Positions 20,320 through 28,663 of a stretch of DNA of 64,000 bases are shown here, piece after piece. Under the pieces are notes generated by a model, which worked only from the letters and a program-made list of their open reading frames with translations, was not told where the DNA came from and made no database searches. A program made the position numbers and the translations under genes. The DNA is from Corynebacterium sp. Marseille-P4321 (GTDB lineage Bacteria; Actinomycetota; Actinomycetes; Mycobacteriales; Mycobacteriaceae), in the NCBI RefSeq assembly GCF_903645305.1, contig NZ_CAHJXO010000002.1, positions 372,001-436,000 on the forward strand, written 5' to 3'. The number at the start of each line of letters is the position of its first letter. The stretch's first letter is position 1.

Positions 20320-21183
20320 CTACTTCACCCCTGCAAATAGGTCGGTTTCCGGCAGCTGCGTCTCCACGCGCGATTTCGCCAACTCGAACTCCTCCGTCGG
20401 CCACACGCTGCGCTGATCCTCCACCGGGCTGGCCAAGAACGCTCCCGCCGGGTCGATCTGGGTGGCGTGCGCGGTGAGCGCCGCCGCGCGCTGCGGGAAG
20501 TACTCGGCGCACTCCACACGCGTAGTCACGCGGTCCATGATGTCGCCTTCGTTTTCCTCCCAGCGCTTGATCATCAGCTCGTACGGGCTCTTCTCACCGC
20601 GGGAGATGAGCAGGTCCTGCAGCAGCTTCATGCGCTGCAGGATGAACCCGTGGGAGTAGTAAAGCTTCAGCGGCGTCCACGGCTCCCCCGCCTCGGGTGC
20701 GAACTCCGGGTCGCCCGCCTTTTCCCAGGCGATCATGGACACCTCGTGCACCATCAGGTGATCCGGGTGCGGGTAGCCGCCGTTCTCGTCGTAAGTAATG
20801 ATCACGTGCGGACGGAAACTGCGAATTTCCTCCACCACCACGCGCGCCACCTCGAGCGGGTCCTGCAGCGCGAAGCAACCCTCCGGCAGCGGCGGCAGCG
20901 GGTCGCCTTCGGGCAGGCCGGAGTCCTCGTAGCCCAGCCAGGTGTGTTCAACACCCAGCGCTTCCACCGCGCGCGCCATCTCCTCGCGGCGCACGTTCGT
21001 GATGTTCTCCAATACCCCGGGGCGGTCCATCGCCGGGTTCAATACGTCGCCGCGGCGCCCGTCGGTGCAGGTGAGCACCTTCACGCGGTGCCCCTGCGCC
21101 GCATACCGGGCCATCGTGGCAGCGCCCTTTGAGGACTCGTCGTCCGGGTGGGCGTGGATTGCCAACAGCCGCAAACCAGACAC
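20320..21183 (-). CDS. mca: Mycothiol S-conjugate amidase
   Basis: Mca is a zinc amidase that cleaves mycothiol S-conjugates of toxins, releasing a mercapturic acid for export and GlcN-Ins for reuse. The 287-aa protein belongs to the LmbE/MshB fold, with zinc motif AHPDDE (about residues 9-14) and the distal HPDH ligand (GYPHPDHLMVHE). The GTG at 21183 is fixed by a strong GTAGGAGGT 6 nt upstream; the longer frame to 21288 is not used. Mycothiol enzymes confirm an actinobacterial host. Confidence 0.95.
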   Translation of the reverse strand: MSGLRLLAIHAHPDDESSKGAATMARYAAQGHRVKVLTCTDGRRGDVLNPAMDRPGVLENITNVRREEMARAVEALGVEHTWLGYEDSGLPEGDPLPPLPEGCFALQDPLEVARVVVEEIRSFRPHVIITYDENGGYPHPDHLMVHEVSMIAWEKAGDPEFAPEAGEPWTPLKLYYSHGFILQRMKLLQDLLISRGEKSPYELMIKRWEENEGDIMDRVTTRVECAEYFPQRAAALTAHATQIDPAGAFLASPVEDQRSVWPTEEFELAKSRVETQLPETDLFAGVK

Positions 21184-21317
21184 GCGACACCTCCTACTTC
21201 CTAGGCAACCGTTACAGGCCGCCCTTTTCGCCTTTCGGGCCATTTCAACAACTCCGGCCCATCTTAGTACCATCGGGGAAGCATCCAATCCCGCGTTAAC
21301 TGATCGAGGTTTTGCCC

Positions 21318-21779
21318 GTGTCCACCACGTCTTCGCGCCCCGCCAGCCGCTACGGAAGCGCTAAGCGCGCCACCTCTGGCGGCACCACTGGCGGCAAAGT
21401 GATCGCGGTGGTCACCCTCGTCCTGCTTATCGCGGTACTGGTGGTCGGCGGGCGCGCGATCTCGCAGCGCATGAATCGACCGATCACCGCCGATTTTATT
21501 TCCGCCGAGCATGTCGACGACTCCACGGGGCGCCTCTGGATCGAAGTGCAGCGCAAAGACCCCTCTGTGCCCTCCTACTGCATTGTTACCGCGGTGGATT
21601 ACTCGCACGCCGAGGTGGGCCGCCGCGAGGTGGTCATGCCGGCGGGCGGCGAGGAACTCGTGCGCATCCCGGTGGAAATGCCGCTGCGCGCGCCTTTAGT
21701 GTCCGGTCACGTGTACGGCTGCTCCACCACAATGCCCAGCTACCTCGACCCGGGGAGCGACTTCTACCAGGCCCGGTAG
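21318..21779 (+). CDS. DUF4307 family membrane protein
   Basis: The 153-aa protein has a Ser/Gly-rich N-terminus, one membrane helix (about residues 28-48) and an extracytoplasmic domain with two cysteines (near 87 and 136). This is DUF4307, regularly found between mca and greA in mycolata; its function is unknown. GTG 21318 is preceded by GAGG about 8 nt upstream. It is divergent from mca. Confidence 0.8.
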   Translation: MSTTSSRPASRYGSAKRATSGGTTGGKVIAVVTLVLLIAVLVVGGRAISQRMNRPITADFISAEHVDDSTGRLWIEVQRKDPSVPSYCIVTAVDYSHAEVGRREVVMPAGGEELVRIPVEMPLRAPLVSGHVYGCSTTMPSYLDPGSDFYQAR

Positions 21780-21875
21780 CCAAAACCGGCCAAACGCCGT
21801 GTGCTAAAGTTTTCGCAGTATATCTATTCGCCCGCGCCCGGCGGGCTTGTTTCACGTATGAGGGAAGGACCCCGT

Positions 21876-22397
21876 ATGGCTGACGCCCAGCAGCAGTACA
21901 TCACCCCGGAAATGAAGGCGAAGCTCGAGGCCGAGCTGCAGCAGCTGATTGATAACCGCCCGGTTATCGCCGCGGAGATTAACGAGCGGCGCGAGGAGGG
22001 CGACCTGAAGGAGAACGCGGGCTACGACGCGGCCCGCGAGCAGCAGGACCAGGAAGAGGCCCGCATTAAGCAGATCTCTGAGATCCTGTCGAACTCCACC
22101 ACGGAGCGCTCCGGTGTTGTGGAGGGCGTGGCCCACGTCGGTTCCGTCGTGCACGTGTACTACGACGGCGACGAGAATGACCGCGAGACCTTCCTCATTG
22201 GCACCCGCGCAGCCGCCACCGGCAACGCCGATCTGGAGACCTACTCGGAGAACTCCCCACTCGGCGCAGCGGTGGTAGGCGCTGCCGAGGGCGAGACCCG
22301 TACCTACACCGCCCCGAACGGGCGCGAGATTTCGGTCACGGTGGTCAGCGCTGAGCCGTATGATTCAGACAAGGCTTCCACGCCTCGCGCGAAATAG
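21876..22397 (+). CDS. greA: Transcription elongation factor GreA
   Basis: GreA rescues backtracked RNA polymerase by stimulating cleavage of the nascent RNA. The 173-aa protein has the N-terminal coiled coil (about residues 10-80, with INERREEGDLKENAGYDAAR, whose acidic tip is catalytic) and a C-terminal domain with SPLGAAVVGAAEGE. The ATG 21876 follows GAGGGAAGGA; the upstream frame from 21801 is leader sequence. It is followed by a lipoprotein gene after 34 bp. Confidence 0.95.
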   Translation: MADAQQQYITPEMKAKLEAELQQLIDNRPVIAAEINERREEGDLKENAGYDAAREQQDQEEARIKQISEILSNSTTERSGVVEGVAHVGSVVHVYYDGDENDRETFLIGTRAAATGNADLETYSENSPLGAAVVGAAEGETRTYTAPNGREISVTVVSAEPYDSDKASTPRAK

Positions 22398-22431
22398 TTC
22401 AACTTTCCCAAGATTCGAAGGACCCAATCCC

Positions 22432-22941
22432 GTGATTGCATCCCGCAAAGCAGTAGCCGGAATCGCCGCCGTCGCAGCCATCGCTCTCGCTGGCTGCACC
22501 CCGCCGAACGAGAACCCGTCGACGGAGAAAGTCGACACGGCGACGACCCAGGATCCGAACTCGCTGAAGGGCGCAGGCAGCGCCACCGCTTCGGCCACCA
22601 ACGTCACCGAGGCGGACGAGCTTTCGCAGGACACCGGCGAGGCAGTCGTGGCCGAGGACGGCACCCCGATGCTGAACAACTGTGGCGTGACCGGCTTGGT
22701 GCGCCCCGAGCGTCTCACCGTAGACTGCAAGAAGCAGGACGACTTCTTGGAGGACATCGTCTGGGACAGCTGGGATGACAACTTGGCTACCGGCACCGCC
22801 ACCCGCGTTGTGCTCGACCCGGACAACCGCGAGGAGGGTGTCCAGGTTGTGCTGGGCAGCCCGCAGATTGTCAACGACGAGTTGGTGTTTACCACCATGT
22901 CCGTCGACGGCGCTCCCGTAAACCCGGAGAACGACTACTAA
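22432..22941 (+). CDS. Lipoprotein of unknown function
   Basis: The 169-aa precursor has a signal peptide with lipobox LAGC (cysteine about residue 22), a low-complexity linker (about 25-75) and a small globular domain. That domain has two cysteines, in NNCGVTG and TVDCKKQ, that could form a disulfide. No family is recognised. GTG 22432 follows GAAGGA; an open frame from 22360 overlaps greA and is not used. Transcription ends at the strong hairpin 22958-23000. Confidence 0.75.
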   Translation: MIASRKAVAGIAAVAAIALAGCTPPNENPSTEKVDTATTQDPNSLKGAGSATASATNVTEADELSQDTGEAVVAEDGTPMLNNCGVTGLVRPERLTVDCKKQDDFLEDIVWDSWDDNLATGTATRVVLDPDNREEGVQVVLGSPQIVNDELVFTTMSVDGAPVNPENDY

Positions 22942-22957
22942 GCCGTTACAAACGCGC

Positions 22958-23000
22958 ATAGAAAAACAGCCCCGGTATCCACCGCGGGCTGTTTTTCTAT
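22958..23000. terminator. Bidirectional hairpin terminator
   Basis: A perfect 15-bp stem (22958-22972 with 22986-23000) contains ACAGCCC/GGGCTGT and ends in AAAAA on one side and TTTTT on the other, so it can work in both directions. It lies between the lipoprotein gene and the convergent SDR gene. Confidence 0.92.
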
Positions 23001-23036
23001 GCCGATGTACGCAGTCAAGCTGCGCGCGGCACGGTT

Positions 23037-23798
23037 CTAGCGGTCGACGGAGAGGCGGCCGCCGTCGATGACGAACTCGGCGCCCTGGTAGAACTCGGCG
23101 TCGTCCTGCATGAGGAAGGAAACGGTCGCGCCGAGACCCGCCGGGTCTCCGAAGTGGCCGACCGGGTGTCGGCCCAGCTCGGCTTCCTTGAAGCCTTCCG
23201 GCAAGTGCGGCAGGGCGTTGATGAGGATCGGGGTCTCATGGGTGCCCGGGTGAATGGTGTTGACGCGGATGTTCAGATTGTGCGCACCGCAGTAGGCAAC
23301 CGCCGCCTTTGTCAGGCCGATCACGCCAGCCTTTGAGGCGCTATAGGCAGGGGTGGTGTCCTGGCCAACGTAGGCCATCACAGACGACATGTTGATGATG
23401 GCGCCGCGCTCGTCCTGATCGCGCATGACCTGCACACCCTTCTGGGTGCCCAGGAACACGCCGTCTAGGTCGATGGACATGACCTTGCGCCAAGTTTCAA
23501 AATCCATCATCAGGTCTGCCGGCGGGGCGATACCTGCGTTGTTCACCAGGCAGTGCAGGGTGCCGTACTTTTCGGTGAACCAGCCGAGGATCTCGTCCCA
23601 GGATTCCGGGGAGGACACGTCGAGGAAGTGGAACGCGTTGTCTCCGTCGAGCTCCTCGGCGAGCGCCTTGCCAGCCTCCTCGTCCACGTCGGCGATGACC
23701 ACGTTGGCGCCTTCCTCGGCGAGGCGGCGGCAGATCGCGTCACCCAACCCGCTCGCGCCGCCGGTGACGATGACGTTTTTTCCAGTGTGCTTTGCCAT
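23037..23798 (-). CDS. SDR family NAD(P)-dependent oxidoreductase
   Basis: The 253-aa classical short-chain dehydrogenase has the nucleotide-binding TGGASGLG (about residues 12-19), NNAG (about 88), catalytic serine in INMSS and the YSASK tyrosine-lysine pair. The aspartate in VVIADVDEE at the end of beta-2 favours NAD(H). AAGGAG precedes the ATG. The substrate cannot be told from sequence. A palindrome at 23812-23843 just upstream suggests dedicated regulation. Confidence 0.88.
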   Translation of the reverse strand: MAKHTGKNVIVTGGASGLGDAICRRLAEEGANVVIADVDEEAGKALAEELDGDNAFHFLDVSSPESWDEILGWFTEKYGTLHCLVNNAGIAPPADLMMDFETWRKVMSIDLDGVFLGTQKGVQVMRDQDERGAIINMSSVMAYVGQDTTPAYSASKAGVIGLTKAAVAYCGAHNLNIRVNTIHPGTHETPILINALPHLPEGFKEAELGRHPVGHFGDPAGLGATVSFLMQDDAEFYQGAEFVIDGGRLSVDR

Positions 23799-23811
23799 AA
23801 TCGCTGCTCCT

Positions 23812-23843
23812 TACCCGTTGTTTTCAACGGTTTCCAATGGGTA
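23812..23843. promoter_or_regulatory. Palindromic operator candidate upstream of the SDR gene
   Basis: The outer arms TACCCGTTG (23812-23820) and CAATGGGTA (23835-23843) differ by one base from perfect symmetry. A nested CCGTTG-TTTT-CAACGG repeat occupies 23815-23830. It lies 14 bp upstream of the SDR start codon. No regulator gene lies beside it. Confidence 0.55.
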
Positions 23844-23932
23844 CACCTCCACCATAGCCACGAACAGCTGTGCTTTTCCTGGTGATGGTGTGCACGCTGA
23901 GTACACATCTCGCGCACACTCCCCGCACGCTA

Positions 23933-23963
23933 AAAGCGCCTCCGAAACATCCGGAGGCGCTTT
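23933..23963. terminator. Hairpin terminator after the Bax inhibitor-1 family gene
   Basis: Perfect 12-bp arms AAAGCGCCTCCG (23933-23944) and CGGAGGCGCTTT (23952-23963) with a 7-nt loop lie just after the stop codon of the minus-strand gene and between two minus-strand genes. Confidence 0.9.
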
Positions 23964-23988
23964 CCCTCAAACTTGGCTTAGCCGAGCA

Positions 23989-24777
23989 CTACCTGTCGTT
24001 CACGTAAGACAGCAGGCGCAGGATCTCGGTGTAGAGCCATACCAAGGTCACCGCGAGACCGAGGGCCACGCCCCATGCCTCACGCTCCGGCGCGCCCATG
24101 CGCACGAGGCGATCCGCAAGGTCAAAGTCCTGCAGGAAGGCCAGCGCGGCGAGCACGATGCAGACCACGCCGAAGATGATGGACACAGTGCCACCGTCGC
24201 GCAGCGGGGAGTTGCCGGTGAACACGTACAGCAGGAGGTTTCCGAGCGCCATAATGGCTACGCCGAAGATGGCGCCGGTGAGTAGGCGGTTAAAACGCGG
24301 GGTGACGCGGATGGCGCCGGTGCGGTACACCACGAGCATGCCCACGAATACGCCGACGGTTCCCAGGATGGCCTGGAAAATCATCTCGCCAGCATCAGCG
24401 CCACCGACCGAGAACGCGCCGGCCACCACGAAGGAGAAACCGCCGAGGAAGAGGCCCTCAAATACGGCGTAGAGCAATGTGATGGTGGGGCTGCCGAACT
24501 TGGAACCGAATGCGTGGATGAGCACGGTGACAAACGCGGCGATCGCACCGCCGAAGGTGAGGATCATGCCCAGGTTGTAGTTGCCGGAGGCAAACACCAT
24601 GAAGTTCACGACAGCGGCCACCGCGATCACGGCGAGGGTGATGCCGGTCTTCGTCACAATGTCATCGACCGTCATCGGGCGGTCCTCGCGGACCTCAGGT
24701 GCGTAGTTCAGCTGCGCGCCCTGGCCGTACGACTCGGCGTCCGGCAGGTTGCGCAGCACGGGGTTGGAGCTTCTCAC
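23989..24777 (-). CDS. Bax inhibitor-1/YccA family membrane protein
   Basis: The 262-aa protein has a 50-residue hydrophilic N-terminus and about seven membrane helices, ending in LVWLYTEILRLLSYVNDR, the hallmark C-terminus of bacterial Bax inhibitor-1 family proteins. Relatives are pH-sensitive leak channels or modulators of membrane proteases; the role here is inferred only from family. GTG 24777 (VRSSNPVLRN) is chosen; the frame continues to 25026 without support. It ends at a clear hairpin. Confidence 0.88.
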   Translation of the reverse strand: MRSSNPVLRNLPDAESYGQGAQLNYAPEVREDRPMTVDDIVTKTGITLAVIAVAAVVNFMVFASGNYNLGMILTFGGAIAAFVTVLIHAFGSKFGSPTITLLYAVFEGLFLGGFSFVVAGAFSVGGADAGEMIFQAILGTVGVFVGMLVVYRTGAIRVTPRFNRLLTGAIFGVAIMALGNLLLYVFTGNSPLRDGGTVSIIFGVVCIVLAALAFLQDFDLADRLVRMGAPEREAWGVALGLAVTLVWLYTEILRLLSYVNDR

Positions 24778-24940
24778 AGGAGGTTTTTCCTTTCCGATGT
24801 TTCTTGCAACACTTCGGTGCTGGTGTGGCCACTTGGACCACCGTTCACACCCTTCAACGCCCCGTGACCGAAAAAGGTTCCCAGTTTCTTCAGGTTTTCT
24901 TGCGTTGGGGCGGGATGACCCGGGATTACTATGACTAAAT

Positions 24941-25864
24941 ATGGGCTGGTTTTCACGGCCGCGGCTCGGCGGCGACGCCATCAGGGCCCGGCTCAGCGAA
25001 GTCACGGGCGGCGCGGACGCGTTCACGTTCGCCTTCGACGGCGTCGACGTGCTCGCCTTTTTTGTTCAGGAACCGCTGCCCCACGTGCTCTATTGCACGT
25101 ACGGTGTCTCTGCGGTGAACTCCTCGCAGAAGATCGCCGGCACGCAAACTGAGCTGACAATGAGGGTGCCGGATACAGACCTGCCGGAGAAGTGGCCGGC
25201 GGAGCAGCTCGCGCGCATGGCACGCCGAATGCGGCGCACCGGCCGCGAGATCGAGCCCGGGCACCACATGACCACCCCGCGCGGGAGGGTGCCCGCCTAC
25301 CTGTTTGTCACCGACCCGGTGCTTGGGCTTATCGACGGACCGACCGGCCTCATTCGTTTCACCTACGCAGTCGGTTTGACCGCGGAGGACTACGAAAGCG
25401 TGTTGCAGTGGGACCCGGTGAAGTTTGCCGGCGTGCTCGGCGACGTGTTCCCGCTCGGGCTCACGGACCCCGGGCGCGAGCCGCTCGCGGCGCACCCGGA
25501 GGCAAAGCGTCGGGTGGAAGAGGCGACGGTTGCCGAGGGGTCGTCGATAAGCGCTGTGCTTGCGAGCTACTTGGAAACCGACGAATCGGGGCGCGTGGAC
25601 CTGGATATCGTGGCGGCCCGGGCGCTGCTGCGCGGGGCGCGGCACCGGCTGAAGCATTCGCGCCCGTTTGCGCTGGTGCGCGGCGAGACGTGGTTCATGC
25701 TCGACCCGCGGGCCGAACGCAGCGAGTTCGCCGCCGACCACATCCTGCTCGCCGCTAGCGGCGATGTGGCGAATGAGCTACTCGCCGTATTCGATGCGGT
25801 GCCGGGAACGTACAGGCTTCGTACGTGCCCGGTGACGCTCCAGGTGATCGACCCGGAGCGCTAG
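24941..25864 (+). CDS. Suppressor-of-fused (SUFU)-like domain protein
   Basis: The 307-aa cytoplasmic protein has an N-terminal half that matches the bacterial SUFU pattern: VLYCTYGVSAVNSS, a beta-strand TELTMRVP, PAEQLARMARRMRRTGREIEPGH and YVFVTDP-like YLFVTDPVLG. Bacterial SUFU proteins are often immunity or accessory proteins, but the function here is unknown. The ATG lies 8 nt after TACTAT, so the transcript is probably leaderless. Two oppositely oriented copies of GCTTATCGACG lie inside (25327, 25543), one in an LID and one in an SIS codon frame. Confidence 0.6.
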   Translation: MGWFSRPRLGGDAIRARLSEVTGGADAFTFAFDGVDVLAFFVQEPLPHVLYCTYGVSAVNSSQKIAGTQTELTMRVPDTDLPEKWPAEQLARMARRMRRTGREIEPGHHMTTPRGRVPAYLFVTDPVLGLIDGPTGLIRFTYAVGLTAEDYESVLQWDPVKFAGVLGDVFPLGLTDPGREPLAAHPEAKRRVEEATVAEGSSISAVLASYLETDESGRVDLDIVAARALLRGARHRLKHSRPFALVRGETWFMLDPRAERSEFAADHILLAASGDVANELLAVFDAVPGTYRLRTCPVTLQVIDPER

Positions 25865-25870
25865 GCGACG

Positions 25871-26344
25871 CTACGCGTCCTCGCGAAAAACGGTGGACCA
25901 CTCGGAGCGCGCGTCTAGGAACGCCTGGGCGGCCTGCTTCGCCGCTTCGAGGTCGTGGTTTTCGCCCCAGCCGCACTGCTTCTCATTCGCCGCGGGCACC
26001 TCGGTAGCGTTGGTGATGTCGCTAAGCGTCTTCTCCACCAGGTCCGCCACGTCAGCCTCGGAAGGGTCGCCGGAAAGCAGCAGGTAGAAGCCGGTCTGGC
26101 AGCCCATCGGGCCGAAATCGATCACATTGTCCGCGTGGTTGCGGGCGTGCTCGGCGAACATGTGCTCCAAAGAATGCACCGTGGGCATCTCCAGGTGCTC
26201 CTGGTTCGGCTGCTTGAAGCGGATGTCGTACTTCACCAGCGTGTCGCCGTGCGGCAGCTCCTTGCGGTCCGCCAGGCGGATAAACGGGGCGGCTACCTTG
26301 GTGTGGTCGAGGTTGAACGATTCAACATTCATGCGATCAGTCAT
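25871..26344 (-). CDS. luxS: S-ribosylhomocysteine lyase
   Basis: LuxS splits S-ribosylhomocysteine into homocysteine and DPD, the precursor of autoinducer-2, in the activated methyl cycle. The 157-aa protein shows the metal-binding [10 protein letters not shown] (usually HTLEH; threonine replaced by serine) and [13 protein letters not shown], with the third metal ligand cysteine in KQCGWGE. The ATG 26344 lies 7 nt after TACAGT and is probably leaderless. The frame up to 26593 is shadow. It is divergent from the broken photolyase gene. Confidence 0.95.
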   Translation of the reverse strand: MTDRMNVESFNLDHTKVAAPFIRLADRKELPHGDTLVKYDIRFKQPNQEHLEMPTVHSLEHMFAEHARNHADNVIDFGPMGCQTGFYLLLSGDPSEADVADLVEKTLSDITNATEVPAANEKQCGWGENHDLEAAKQAAQAFLDARSEWSTVFREDA

Positions 26345-26372
26345 GTACTCGACTGTACTGAAGGAGACACAC

Positions 26373-27361
26373 GTGTCCACCACCATCGTCTGGTTCCGCG
26401 ACGACCTGCGCACCACCGACAATCCGGCGCTTTCCTGGGCCGCTGAGCGCGGTGATGTGCTGGGCGTGGTCATCGACGGGGATTCGGACCGTCCGCTGGG
26501 GCGTGCGGCGAAGTGGTGGAGGTGGCGCAGTGTGTCGTCGTTAAGCGAAAAGCTCCCCCTGATGGTGGAGCGGGGCGATCCGCGTGAGATCATCCCGCGC
26601 CTCGCCCGCGGGTGCGACGCCGAGGTGGTGTGGAACCGCCGCTACCACTCCACGGAGATGGACGCGCAGATTAAAGAGGCCGTCGGCGCGCGCTCCTTCC
26701 CCAGCTTTCTGCTGGCAGAGCCGTGGGAGGTCACCACCGACGCGGGCACGCCGTACCGCGTGTTCACACCCTTTTTCAAAGCCATGCAGTCGCGTCTGCT
26801 GCAGCAGCCTCCCGCGCCACTGCCCGCGCCGAAGGTGGCGCAGGGGCACAAGCTTATCGACGACATCCCGCCGCCAACCTGGACCTTCCCGCTCGCCGAG
26901 CACAACACTACGGGCGAAGACGCCGCCCTGGAGCACTTCCATAGCTTTCTGGACCGGAGCGCCTAGGCGTGCCATTGGTAGACGCCGGGATGCGAGAGCT
27001 GTGGCTCACCGGCACCATGCACAACCGGGTGCGCATGGTGGCGGGCTCGTGGCTGACGAAGAACCTGGGCATCCACTGGCGCCACGGCGAGGAATGGTTC
27101 TGGGACACGCTTGTGGACGCAGACGTGGCGTCCAACCTGTTCAACTGGCAATGGGTCGCGGGATCCCGCGACGACGCAGCGCCGTACTTCCGCATCTTCA
27201 ACCCGCTGACCCAGCAGGAGAAGTTCGACCCGGACGGCAAGTACGTGACGAAATGGCGCCCCGAGGCGCTCCTGCCCGGGTACCCGGAACCGATGGTGGA
27301 TGTGAAGGAGTCACGAAAAACCGCCCTGGCCGCTTATGAGGATATGAAAGACACCCGGTAA
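26373..27361 (+). pseudogene. phr: DNA photolyase gene inactivated by internal deletion and frameshift
   Basis: GTG 26373 after GAAGGAG opens a normal photolyase N-terminal domain ([18 protein letters not shown]) that runs about 197 residues to a TAG at 26964-26966. From 26969 another frame encodes the family's C-terminal FAD-binding segment (PLVDAGMRELWLTGTMHNRVRM, KNLGIHWRHGEEWFW). The segment that should lie between, roughly 120-150 residues including the helices that begin the FAD site, is absent. The junction sits at CGCCTAGGCG, a 10-bp palindrome. Neither piece should repair DNA alone. Confidence 0.9.
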
Positions 27362-27371
27362 TGTTCCACAG

Positions 27372-28238
27372 GTGACCGATAAGACGAAACGCATTTTTGC
27401 TGCCTTCGCGGCCGCTGCCCTCGCCCTTGTAGCCACCCCCACCTCCCCCGCCGTGGCCCAGCCCCGCGGCAACGTGGTGGTCTTCGGTGACTCGTTTACC
27501 GCGAATCCGGACCAGTACAAAAATACGTTTCGCCGCATCTTTAGAACGTCTAGCGAGCGCGTTATCGGCGATTACCCCAACACCGGAAACTGCCTTCAAA
27601 GCCCCGACAACTGGCCACGCCAGCTGGCGCGCATGACCGGCCGCCAGGTGGCGGACTGGTCGTGCGCGGGCCTGAACTCTTCACAGCTGCCGGCGCGTGT
27701 GGAACGCGCAATCCAAGACGGCGCGGTGAATCCAGGCACCGAAACTGTTGTGCTCTCCCTCGGCTTCAACGATTACTGGCCGGGCGCAGTCGTGGTCTCC
27801 GGTACCGGCTACGACCAAGGGCGCGTGCAGGCGCACTACGTAAGCCGCGTGCGCGAATCCGTGGGCAAAGTACGTGCCGTGGCACCGAACGCGCGGATCT
27901 TGATGGTCGGTATGCTCTCCATCTCCGAAAGCTTCGGCGGGCAGTCGGTCTGCCCCTTCAACGTCATCCCGAACATGCCGGTCGGCGTGCCGCTGGCGCC
28001 GCTGCAAACGTGGGAGAACTGGACCCGTGATAATCAGCGCGCGGCCTCGAAGGCGGTCGGCGCCCGATTCATTGACATCAAAGAACAGTCGAAGTACCAC
28101 AGCACCTGCGCGCGCAAAGATGCCGAGCGATGGGTCGCCGGCTTCGTTGACACCACCACCCCGGCGTACAACATGGTGTTCCACCCGTCGCGTGCAGGGT
28201 CGCGCCACGTGGCCACACAGGTTGCCCGGGCGATTTAA
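27372..28238 (+). CDS. Secreted SGNH/GDSL hydrolase
   Basis: The 288-aa precursor has a signal peptide cleaved after about residue 29 (AVAQ). The mature SGNH hydrolase has the nucleophile motif VFGDSFTA, block III asparagine in LGFNDYW and the catalytic histidine in FHPSRAGSRH. Several cysteines (GNCLQ, WSCAG, VCPF, TCARK) suggest two disulfides. Secreted corynebacterial members act on lipid or acyl esters; the substrate is unknown. The GTG lies 7 nt after TAATGT and is probably leaderless. Confidence 0.88.
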   Translation: MTDKTKRIFAAFAAAALALVATPTSPAVAQPRGNVVVFGDSFTANPDQYKNTFRRIFRTSSERVIGDYPNTGNCLQSPDNWPRQLARMTGRQVADWSCAGLNSSQLPARVERAIQDGAVNPGTETVVLSLGFNDYWPGAVVVSGTGYDQGRVQAHYVSRVRESVGKVRAVAPNARILMVGMLSISESFGGQSVCPFNVIPNMPVGVPLAPLQTWENWTRDNQRAASKAVGARFIDIKEQSKYHSTCARKDAERWVAGFVDTTTPAYNMVFHPSRAGSRHVATQVARAI

Positions 28239-28253
28239 CAGGAAGGTTGCTTG

Positions 28254-28511
28254 GTGATGGATGGGTTGGAACGGGAGATCGTCGAAAAGCTTCAAGCTCG
28301 CGACGAGGCCTCCTCCATCTGTCCTTCGGAGGTAGCACGCGACGTGGGCGACGCAGACACCTGGCGCGACCTGATGCAGCCGGTGCGCGACGCGGCCCGG
28401 GCGCTGGCGCAACATGGAGTTGTGCGTATCACCCAGGGCGATAACGAGGTAGATATCGATACCGCCAAGGGGCCGATCCGCATCCGCCGCGGAGCGCACT
28501 GGGGCGAATAA
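28254..28511 (+). CDS. DUF3253 family protein
   Basis: The 85-aa protein has the complete DUF3253 pattern: EIVEKLQAR, SSICPSEVARDV, WRDLMQPVRDAARALA and GPIRIRRG. The fold predicted from pattern is a small winged-helix-like domain; the function is unknown. GTG 28254 is chosen because AGGAAGG lies 7 nt upstream; ATG 28257 and TTG 28251 are alternatives. It ends directly beside the convergent tRNA-Leu. Confidence 0.85.
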   Translation: MMDGLEREIVEKLQARDEASSICPSEVARDVGDADTWRDLMQPVRDAARALAQHGVVRITQGDNEVDIDTAKGPIRIRRGAHWGE

Positions 28512-28512
28512 G

Positions 28513-28589
28513 TGGTGCCCCCAGTCGGGCTCGAACCGACACTGAACGGATTTTAAGTCCGCTGCCTCTGCCAATTGGGCTATGGGGGC
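28513..28589 (-). tRNA. tRNA-Leu (anticodon UAA) with a short variable arm
   Basis: The minus-strand cloverleaf is complete: acceptor GCCCCCA/TGGGGGC, anticodon loop CTTAAAA (anticodon TAA), T-arm GTCGG-TTCGAGC-CCGAC, discriminator A and an encoded CCA. The variable region is only 5 nt (TCAGT), whereas leucine tRNAs normally have a long class II variable arm. Decoding of UUA follows from the anticodon; charging with leucine is inferred. Confidence 0.88.
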
Positions 28590-28663
28590 GCGCAGGGACT
28601 AATCGTACTTCCCCGCTTCGCCATGGCAGTAATTACGGGTACTGGATTCACGGAGGTGCACCT

